A DNA stretch of 8,132 nucleotides from RSA11 sp965652565 (GTDB lineage Bacteria; Actinomycetota; Thermoleophilia; Solirubrobacterales; 70-9): positions 1-8,132 of the forward strand of contig CBFGWL010000098.1 in the NCBI GenBank assembly GCA_965652565.1, given 5' to 3'. The notes beneath the pieces are model-generated. The model was not told where the DNA came from, made no database searches, and saw only the letters and a list, made by a program, of their open reading frames with translations. Shown in pieces: positions 1 through 5,209 of the stretch. Within the stretch, counting starts at the first letter, position 1. Every line of letters begins with the position of its first letter. The position numbers and the translations under genes were made by a program.

Positions 1-657
1 GGCATCCGCCCGTCGTTCCTACGGCTGCGCGCCCATGGCCCCGACGAGCTCTCGCACTACTCGTCGGCGACCTCGGACATCGAGTACCTCTTCCCCATCG
101 GCTGGTCCGAGCTCGAGGGCATCGCCAACCGCGGCGACTTCGACCTCACCCAGCACGCCAAGCACTCCGGGGAGAAGCTCGAGTACTTCGACCAGGCGAC
201 CGGCGAGCGCTACGTCCCGTACGTGATCGAGCCCGCCGCCGGCGCGGACAGGGCCGCGCTCGCGTTCCTGGTCGACGCCTACGAGGTCGAGGAGGTCGAG
301 GGTCGCAAGCGCACCGTGCTGCACCTGCACCCGCGCCTCGCGCCGGTCAAGGTCGCCGTGCTGCCGCTCGTGAACAAGGAGGGCATGCCCGAGCGCGCCC
401 GCGAGATCTTCGACACGCTGCGTCCGCTCATGCAGGCGGAGTACGACGCCGGCGGCTCGATCGGCAAGCGTTACCGCCGCCAGGATGAAATCGGCACGCC
501 GTGGGGCGTCACCGTCGACGGCCAGACGCTCGAGGACGGCACCGTCACCCTGCGCGACCGCGACTCGCTCACGCAGGAGCGCGTACCCGCCGACGAGCTA
601 CCGGCGCTGCTTTCCAAGAAGCTCGCCGAGCCCTGGACGAGCCCGAAGCTCGCATAA
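1..657 (+). CDS. glyS: Glycyl-tRNA synthetase, alpha2 type, C-terminal part (5' end outside window)
   Basis: This enzyme attaches glycine to tRNA-Gly in the cytoplasm using ATP (class II synthetase). Frame 1 is open from the first base, so the gene is cut by the window edge; 218 codons and the TAA stop are visible. The first ~95 residues are the end of the class II catalytic core. They include the family-typical stretch GWSELEGIANRGDFDLTQH and a motif 3 segment (GADRAALAFL, Arg at visible residue 84). Residues ~112-205 are the anticodon-binding domain, with KVAVLPLVNKEG (~117-128) and SIGKRYRRQDEIGTPWGVTV (153-172), which closely match bacterial alpha2 GlyRS. It is the single-chain form, not the two-subunit GlyQ/GlyS type of many Gram-negatives. 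The GTG at 223 is internal and is not the start. The gene converges on the TetR gene across a repeat-rich spacer. Identity is very secure. Confidence 0.96.
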   Translation, partial: GIRPSFLRLRAHGPDELSHYSSATSDIEYLFPIGWSELEGIANRGDFDLTQHAKHSGEKLEYFDQATGERYVPYVIEPAAGADRAALAFLVDAYEVEEVEGRKRTVLHLHPRLAPVKVAVLPLVNKEGMPERAREIFDTLRPLMQAEYDAGGSIGKRYRRQDEIGTPWGVTVDGQTLEDGTVTLRDRDSLTQERVPADELPALLSKKLAEPWTSPKLA

Positions 658-855
658 GTCGCCGCCAGGCGCCAGTCGCCAGTCGCCAGTCGCCAGCTTT
701 CAGCTGGAGTCGCCAGTCGCCAGTCGCCAGTCGCCAGTTCCGTGGGACGAGGGCGTGCGGCGGCGCGGCCGAGGCGTTGACCGGCAACTGCCGGCCCGCC
801 CAACTGGCGACTGGTAGCTGGCGACTGGCGACTGAAAGCTGGCGACCGGCGACTA
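658..855. repeat. Heptamer-built inverted-repeat spacer between convergent genes
   Basis: The non-coding spacer after the synthetase stop consists largely of repeats. On the left, AGTCGCC occurs three times in tandem (674-694), is interrupted by agctttcagctgg (695-707), then occurs four more times (708-735). On the right, the reverse complement GGCGACT occurs at 806-812, 820-826, 827-833 and 848-854, with a variant GGCGACC at 841-847. The arms pair: 708-739 against 802-833 matches at 29 of 32 positions, and 689-703 against 832-846 is a perfect 15 bp, though both use 832-833 so one arm must shift slightly. The ~62-base centre (740-801) is ordinary GC-rich sequence with a small palindrome at 781-794. 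The TetR stop codon (853-855) overlaps the right edge. A long RNA hairpin would form from either strand, so it could end both convergent transcripts. It could also be a dispersed REP-like element. Open frames through it (SPVASRQ or WRLATGD repeats) are artefacts of the heptamer. Confidence 0.85.
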
Positions 856-1497
856 CTTCCAGCGCTCCCCCTGCGTGAGCCGCTCGAGCCCGACCCAGTA
901 CAGATCCATGAGCGACTCGACCACGGCCGCGCGCGGCACGTCCGGTTGGTCGAGCCACCAGCTCGCGAGGAACTGCACGCCGCCCGAGATCAGGTGCGCG
1001 AGGATCGCCACGGTCGTCTCGACCGGCAGATCACCGGGCCGCGGCTCCGGCGCGTGCTTGACCATGAGCTCGGCGCACGCGGCGGCGGCCTCCTCACGCA
1101 ACCGGTCGAGCGCCTCGCCGGCGACCGGGTCGTCGACGTTGCGGGTGAGCAGCCGCAGCACCCGGGGGTTCTCCTCCGCGAAGGCGAGGAAGGCCTCGAT
1201 GCCCGCGCGCAGCCGCTCCTCGGGCGGCTCGACGGCGGCGATCGCGCGCACCACGCGCTCGATCAGATCGTGGACGTAGCTGTCGAGGAGGGCGAGTTGC
1301 AGCTCGCGCTTCGATGAGAAGTGCTCGTAGATCAGCGCTTTGGAGACGCCGCCGCGCTTGGCCACCTCGTCGAGCGAGGCGTGGCTGAAGCCGCGCTCGG
1401 AGAAGACCTGGAGCGCCGCCTCGAGGATGGCGGCGCGGCGATCGGCCGCCGAGAGGCGGCGCCGGGGAGCCGCGGGAGCGTGGGCGCGGTCTGACAC
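853..1497 (-). CDS. TetR/AcrR-family transcriptional repressor
   Basis: This 214-residue protein has the usual TetR length and two-part build. After a basic, disordered start (1-18), an N-terminal three-helix DNA-binding domain covers ~20-68. Its helix-turn-helix (about 40-66) includes SLDEVAKRGGVSKALIYEHF followed by SSKREL, the standard TetR pattern. Residues ~70-205 are an all-helical ligand-binding and dimerisation region that cannot be assigned to a ligand. The start is GTG at 1497; no convincing Shine-Dalgarno sequence precedes it, so a start slightly downstream or leaderless translation is possible. The gene is divergent from the R2lox-SCP2 gene, with 87 bases between start codons. An inverted repeat sits 14 bases upstream of this start, so the protein probably represses itself and its neighbour. 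As I recall, M. tuberculosis also has a TetR-type gene (Rv0232) next to its R2lox gene (Rv0233), which supports a conserved pairing. A lipid or fatty-acid-like effector is inference. Confidence 0.92.
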   Translation of the reverse strand: MSDRAHAPAAPRRRLSAADRRAAILEAALQVFSERGFSHASLDEVAKRGGVSKALIYEHFSSKRELQLALLDSYVHDLIERVVRAIAAVEPPEERLRAGIEAFLAFAEENPRVLRLLTRNVDDPVAGEALDRLREEAAAACAELMVKHAPEPRPGDLPVETTVAILAHLISGGVQFLASWWLDQPDVPRAAVVESLMDLYWVGLERLTQGERWK

Positions 1498-1511
1498 AGC
1501 GCGCAGAGTAC

Positions 1512-1533
1512 TAACTGACTCGTCGGTCAGTTA
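1512..1533. promoter_or_regulatory. Probable TetR operator (8-bp perfect inverted repeat)
   Basis: TAACTGAC (1512-1519) and GTCAGTTA (1526-1533) form a perfect inverted repeat around a 6-base centre (tcgtcg). It lies in an unusually AT-rich island between the divergent tetR and R2lox genes. Size and symmetry suit a TetR dimer site. Its right edge runs into TATATT (1532-1537), a good -10 candidate for the rightward gene, and TATAAC read leftward (1535-1530) could be the -10 for tetR. One bound dimer would therefore block both promoters. The site is seen directly; its role is inferred. Confidence 0.72.
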
Positions 1534-1537
1534 TATT
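1532..1537 (+). promoter_or_regulatory. Candidate -10 element of the R2lox-SCP2 promoter
   Basis: TATATT matches the TAnnnT form of a bacterial -10 box in an otherwise GC-rich region. It would put transcription start near 1544, giving a leader of about 41 bases. No good -35 box is visible at the expected distance (around 1509-1514, tactaa), which is common in actinobacteria. It overlaps the end of the putative operator. Confidence 0.45.
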
Positions 1538-1567
1538 GCGCGCAGGGTAGGCCGTAGGCCGGAGTCG

Positions 1568-1575
1568 AAGGAGGG
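1568..1575 (+). promoter_or_regulatory. Ribosome binding site of the R2lox-SCP2 gene
   Basis: AAGGAGGG is a strong Shine-Dalgarno match that ends 9 bases before the GTG at 1585. It fixes that GTG as the start. Confidence 0.8.
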
Positions 1576-1584
1576 AAGGTCAAA

Positions 1585-2883
1585 GTGAGCGTCGCACAGC
1601 AGGACGGCATTCGAGCGGCGGATGCCATCACCTACGACGACCTCTACGAGCGCTGGGAACAGAACAACTGGCAGGCGACCGCGATCGACTTCACGAAGGA
1701 TCGCGAGGGCTGGGAGGCGCTGACCGATCTCCAGAAGAAGTCGGGGCTGTGGTTGTACTCGATGTTCTTCTACGGCGAGGACTCGGTCGCCGACAACCTC
1801 TCCCCCTACATCGACGCCGCTCCCAAGGAGGAGCAGAAGTACTTCCTGGCCACGCAGCAGGTCGACGAGGCCCGCCACAGCGTCTTCTTCCACCGCTTCT
1901 TCAAGGAGGTGATCGGCGCCGGCGGCGACGTCGCCTCCACCCTCGCCTACACCCAGCCGCAGCTCAACTGGGGCTACCGCAACGTCTTCGGCCGCCTCGA
2001 CCGGATGGCCGACGAACTGCGCCGCGACCGCTCGCTGCCCAAGTTCGCGCAGGCGATCGCGCTCTACCACCTCGTCGTCGAGGGGACGCTCGCGCAGCCC
2101 GGCCAGCACTTCATCGAGGACTACTTCGCCAAGGCGGGCTCGCTGCCCGGCTTCACGGAAGGCATGACCCACGTCTCGCGTGACGAGCAGCGGCACATCG
2201 GGTTCGGCGTGAAGGTCCTGAGCGAGCTCTTCCAGGAGTCCGAGGAGTGCAAGGCCGCCGTCCGCGAGCTGCTCCTCGAGGTGCTCCCCTATTCCCTCGC
2301 CGTCTTCAACCCGCCGAACATGGACCGCGAGTGGACCCGGTGCTACGGGTTCGAGCTCGAGGACATCTACACCTTCGGCCTGCGCTCGGCGATGACGAAG
2401 TGGCGGGCGACCGGCTACCCGCTCGAGGAGATGCCCGGCGTCCTGCCGATCGACCCCGAGCTCGACCCGCGCGAGATCGCATCGAGGCAGATCCGCCTGC
2501 TCGAGGCGCGCGTGATGGGCGCGCCGCACCCCGAGCCGTCGTCCGACCCTGACGTGCAGCGGCTCTTCTTCGACGTCGTGGCGCGCTCGGTCGACACATC
2601 CGCGGCGTCGGGCGAGCGGCTCACGGTGCAGTGGAACTTCACCGATGCCGAGCCGTGGCACGTGATCGTCGACAACGGCTCGACGCGGGCGGAGCCGGGG
2701 GTGGCGTCGGCGCCGGACATCACGCTCGAGACGAAGTGGGCCGACTGGATCGCGGTCAGCAAGGGCACGCTCGACCCGAAGCGGGCGCTGCTGCAGCGCC
2801 GCCTGCGCTTCCGCGGCTCCCCGCTGCGGCTGCGCACCTTCGTGAAGATCTTCCCGCGCCGCCGCAAGGCCCTCCTGAACTGA
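1585..2883 (+). CDS. R2-like ligand-binding oxidase (R2lox type) fused to an SCP2-like lipid-carrier domain
   Basis: This 432-residue protein is annotated in relatives as ribonucleotide reductase beta chain, but the residues argue otherwise. Residues ~15-315 are a ferritin-like four-helix di-metal domain with all six ligands: E65 (YGEDSV), E95 and H98 (DEARH), E166 (VVEG), E201 and H204 (DEQRH). V68 lies three residues after E65 and Y161 five before E166. These are the spacings of the Val-Tyr pair that forms the ether cross-link in R2lox proteins. The position of the R2 radical tyrosine (four after H98) is F102. Known R2lox enzymes use a Mn/Fe centre and bind a long-chain fatty-acid-like ligand; their physiological reaction is unknown. 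After a Pro-rich linker (312-325), residues ~325-428 read as an SCP2 fold (LTVQWNF, WHVIVDNG, DITLETKWADWIAVSKGTLD). R2lox alone is about 310 residues, so this is an added domain. A strong RBS supports the GTG start. Probably repressed by the divergent TetR. The oxidase class is fairly secure; the SCP2 call slightly less so. Confidence 0.87.
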   Translation: MSVAQQDGIRAADAITYDDLYERWEQNNWQATAIDFTKDREGWEALTDLQKKSGLWLYSMFFYGEDSVADNLSPYIDAAPKEEQKYFLATQQVDEARHSVFFHRFFKEVIGAGGDVASTLAYTQPQLNWGYRNVFGRLDRMADELRRDRSLPKFAQAIALYHLVVEGTLAQPGQHFIEDYFAKAGSLPGFTEGMTHVSRDEQRHIGFGVKVLSELFQESEECKAAVRELLLEVLPYSLAVFNPPNMDREWTRCYGFELEDIYTFGLRSAMTKWRATGYPLEEMPGVLPIDPELDPREIASRQIRLLEARVMGAPHPEPSSDPDVQRLFFDVVARSVDTSAASGERLTVQWNFTDAEPWHVIVDNGSTRAEPGVASAPDITLETKWADWIAVSKGTLDPKRALLQRRLRFRGSPLRLRTFVKIFPRRRKALLN

Positions 2884-2934
2884 GCTGCGGCGCTCCCGCG
2901 CGCCCGCGGGGCCCCAGCGGCGCCCCGGCAGCTC
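2882..2934 (+). terminator. Compound GC-rich hairpin after the R2lox-SCP2 gene
   Basis: Nested inverted repeats span the oxidase stop codon and the spacer. GAGCTGC (2882-2888) pairs with GCAGCTC (2928-2934). GGCGC (2889-2893) then pairs with GCGCC (2920-2924), with a 3-base bulge. Inside these, CCCGCG (2895-2900) pairs with CGCGGG (2905-2910) around CGCC. No T-tract follows, so it is not a classical intrinsic terminator. It may still end or reduce transcription into the PAS-GAF-GGDEF-EAL gene. The pairing is seen; the function is inferred. Confidence 0.5.
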
Positions 2935-2968
2935 GCTTGCGGACTGAAGGATTCCGCGCGAGCCGCCG

Positions 2969-5188
2969 ATGGAAGCCCGAGTGGCAACGCGCCGATCCGA
3001 ACATCCGGGGGAGAAGGCACTGCGCCGGCTCGTCGAGCGCGTGCCCGCCATCTTCTACACCGCCGAGCTCGGCGAGCACGGCCGGTGGCGTTTCGTGAGC
3101 CCGCAGATCGAGGTGATCCTCGGGTTCACCCCGGAGGAGTGGATCGCCGACCCGACGCTCTGGTCGCGGCAGCTCCACCCCGAGGACCGCGAGCACGCGC
3201 TCTCGTTCGAGTCGGAGCGCTACCTCGAGCAGCGCTCCGCCCCGCCCGCGGAGTACCGGATGCTCACCCGCGACGGGCGCGTGGTCTGGATCCTCGAGGA
3301 CGCCAAGCTCGAACGTGACCCCGAGGGAATCCCCCTCTGGCACGGCGTGATGTACGACATCACCGAGCGCAAGCGCATCGAGAACGACTTCGAGCGGCTC
3401 GCGGACCAGCAGGCGGTGATCGCCGGGCTCGGCGAGCGGGCTCTCCAGGGCCAGGATCCCCGCAGCCTGATGGCGGCCGCCGTGGAGGCCCTCGCCGAGA
3501 CCGAGGGCTTTGAGACCGCGTGCATCTGGATGCGCGGCCGCGGTGGCGAGTACCGCCTGCGCTACGCGCCCAGCGAGATCGACCGGCGCGGGGCCCAGCC
3601 CGCGGGACAGGCGAGTCACGTCAGCCTCGTGGCGGACTCCCACCTGCCGGTGACCGTCAACGACTGGCGCGCCGAATCGCGCTTCGAGCTGCCGCGGGCG
3701 CTGACCGGCCTCGCTCCGCGCAGCACGGTCGCCGTCCCGATCGTGACCAACTCCGGCAAGCAGGGCGTACTGGAGGCGCACTCGCGTCACCCCGGCCGCT
3801 TCGCGGTTCAGGACGTGCACTTCCTGCAGGCCGTCGCCAACGTACTCGCGACCGCGGTCGACCGGCGCAGCGCCGAGGAGGTCCTGCGCCACCGCGCGGC
3901 CCACGACTCGCTCACCGGCCTGCCCAACCGCGAGCTCTTCGCCGAGGTCCTGGAGCGCCGCCTACGCCGGGCGGCGGAGACGGACGCGATGGTCGCGGTG
4001 CTCTTCCTCGACATCGACAACTTCAAGCTGATCAACGACGGCCTCGGCCACCACGTGGGCGACGAGCTGCTTCGCAAGCTGGCGACCCGGCTCTCGTCGA
4101 GGCTGCGCACGGGCGACGTCGTCGCGCGCTTCGGCGGCGATGAGTTCGCGATCGTGCTCGACGACCTGGGCAGCGCCGCCGAGGCCGCCGAGGTGGCGCA
4201 GCGCCTGGGCGGCGAGGTGGCGCGGCCGATCGTCGCCGGCGGCGTGGAGAACTTCGTGACGGTGAGCATCGGCATCGCGCTCGCGCGTCCCGCCGTCGAC
4301 GGCACGGCGAGCAGCGAAGGCTTGATCCGCGACGCGGACGCCGCGATGTACGGAGCGAAGGCGCGCGGCCGCGACACCTACGAGCTCTACGACGTCGCGA
4401 TGTCCGGCACCGCCGCGCGACAGATGGAGATCCAGCGCGGGCTGCGCTTCGCCGCCGCGCGTAATGAGCTCGAGCTCGTCTATCAGCCGACGCTCGCCCT
4501 GCAGGCGGGCCGGGTCGACGGGTTCGAGGCGCTCGTGCGCTGGCGGCATCCGACGTGGGGGCTGCTCGCGCCGGCGGAGTTCATCCCGGTCGCCGAGCAA
4601 ACCGGCGTGATCGACTCGCTGGGGCGCTGGGTGCTCGAAACGGCGGCCAGGGAGGCGTCGTCGTGGGAGCACGAGGAGCTGATGATCTCAGTGAACGTCG
4701 CCGCCCGGCAGATCACCCACGGCGATCTGCACCAGGCCGTGCTCGACGTGCTCGAGCGCACGGGGCTGCACCCGTCGCGGCTGCAGCTCGAGATCACCGA
4801 GGGCGTTTTGCTTGAGCGCTCGCAGCCCGTGGCCGACACGCTCGAGCGCCTCGCGGCGAGCGGCGTCCAGGTCTTCCTGGACGACTTCGGCACCGGCTAC
4901 TCCTCACTCGCCTACCTCGATCGCTTCCGGCTCGCCGGGCTGAAGATCGACCGCTCGTTCGTCGAGCGCCTGGACAGCGGCGACGAGCGCAGCGTCGCGA
5001 TCGTGGAGGCGATCATCGCGATGGCCTGCGCGCTCGGTCTCGAGGTCGTCGCGGAGGGCGTCGGCAACAACGCCCAGCTCGAGATCCTGCGCGACTTGGG
5101 CTGCCACCGGGTCCAGGGCTTCCTCCTCTCCCCGCCGATTCCCTCGGCGCAGATCGCGAAGGCTGCGGACCACCTCAGCCCGGCCTGA
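2969..5188 (+). CDS. PAS-GAF-GGDEF-EAL cyclic-di-GMP signalling protein
   Basis: This 739-residue protein should make and/or degrade cyclic-di-GMP under control of two sensor domains. No membrane segment is seen, so it is cytosolic. Residues ~17-137 are a PAS domain (PAS_3-like, ending MYDITERKR). Residues ~150-298 are a GAF domain. The GGDEF domain runs from ~310 (HDSLTGLPNR at 312-321) to ~474, with an intact GGDEF motif at 389-393 and an RxxD inhibitory site (RTGD, 380-383) exactly five residues ahead. The EAL domain (~490-735) keeps the expected catalytic set: E520 of EAL, N576, E608, D638 and D639 of DDFGTG, K659, E696 and Q716. One departure is AEGVGN, where AEGVET is usual. Both activities therefore look possible; which dominates, and which ligands PAS and GAF sense, cannot be read. 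The ATG start has only a distant GAAGGA (2946-2951), and an in-frame TGA at 2945 rules out a long extension. The gene ends 21 bases from the convergent MMPL gene. Confidence 0.94.
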   Translation: MEARVATRRSEHPGEKALRRLVERVPAIFYTAELGEHGRWRFVSPQIEVILGFTPEEWIADPTLWSRQLHPEDREHALSFESERYLEQRSAPPAEYRMLTRDGRVVWILEDAKLERDPEGIPLWHGVMYDITERKRIENDFERLADQQAVIAGLGERALQGQDPRSLMAAAVEALAETEGFETACIWMRGRGGEYRLRYAPSEIDRRGAQPAGQASHVSLVADSHLPVTVNDWRAESRFELPRALTGLAPRSTVAVPIVTNSGKQGVLEAHSRHPGRFAVQDVHFLQAVANVLATAVDRRSAEEVLRHRAAHDSLTGLPNRELFAEVLERRLRRAAETDAMVAVLFLDIDNFKLINDGLGHHVGDELLRKLATRLSSRLRTGDVVARFGGDEFAIVLDDLGSAAEAAEVAQRLGGEVARPIVAGGVENFVTVSIGIALARPAVDGTASSEGLIRDADAAMYGAKARGRDTYELYDVAMSGTAARQMEIQRGLRFAAARNELELVYQPTLALQAGRVDGFEALVRWRHPTWGLLAPAEFIPVAEQTGVIDSLGRWVLETAAREASSWEHEELMISVNVAARQITHGDLHQAVLDVLERTGLHPSRLQLEITEGVLLERSQPVADTLERLAASGVQVFLDDFGTGYSSLAYLDRFRLAGLKIDRSFVERLDSGDERSVAIVEAIIAMACALGLEVVAEGVGNNAQLEILRDLGCHRVQGFLLSPPIPSAQIAKAADHLSPA

Positions 5189-5209
5189 AGCGCCGCGCGG
5201 TCGGGGCGC
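5189..5209. other. Short spacer between convergent stop codons, weak stem
   Basis: Only 21 bases separate the TGA of the PAS-GAF-GGDEF-EAL gene from the TAG (reverse strand) of the MMPL gene. GCGCC (5190-5194) and GGCGC (5205-5209) could form a 5-bp stem with a 10-base loop. This is weak for a bidirectional terminator, so transcripts may overlap at their 3' ends. Confidence 0.3.

Noticed and set aside
658..855. CRISPR array
   Set aside because: The repeat unit is a 7-base tandem heptamer with no unique spacers, and its orientation reverses between the two arms.
471..958. Open frames with SPVASRQ or WRLATGD repeats across 471-958, both strands
   Set aside because: The repeated peptides come from translating the AGTCGCC heptamer, and the frames overlap the synthetase or TetR genes with no RBS.
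1548..1561. Tandem taggccg repeat in the R2lox leader
   Set aside because: Only two short copies occur; this is likely chance and has no clear role.
1585..2883. Class I ribonucleotide reductase beta subunit (NrdB)
   Set aside because: The radical tyrosine position is Phe, the Val-Tyr pair of R2lox is present, and no alpha subunit gene is nearby. The common nrdB label is therefore misleading here.
1531..3051. Leftward 506-codon open frame opposite the R2lox-SCP2 gene
   Set aside because: It is antisense to a gene with clear catalytic motifs and a strong RBS. Its composition (Arg, Leu, Val, Glu, Asp-rich with no domain) is typical of the opposite strand of a high-GC gene.
2756..3904. Leftward 382-codon open frame opposite the PAS-GAF region
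   Set aside because: It crosses the end of one real gene and the start of another and shows no recognisable domain, so it is a high-GC shadow.
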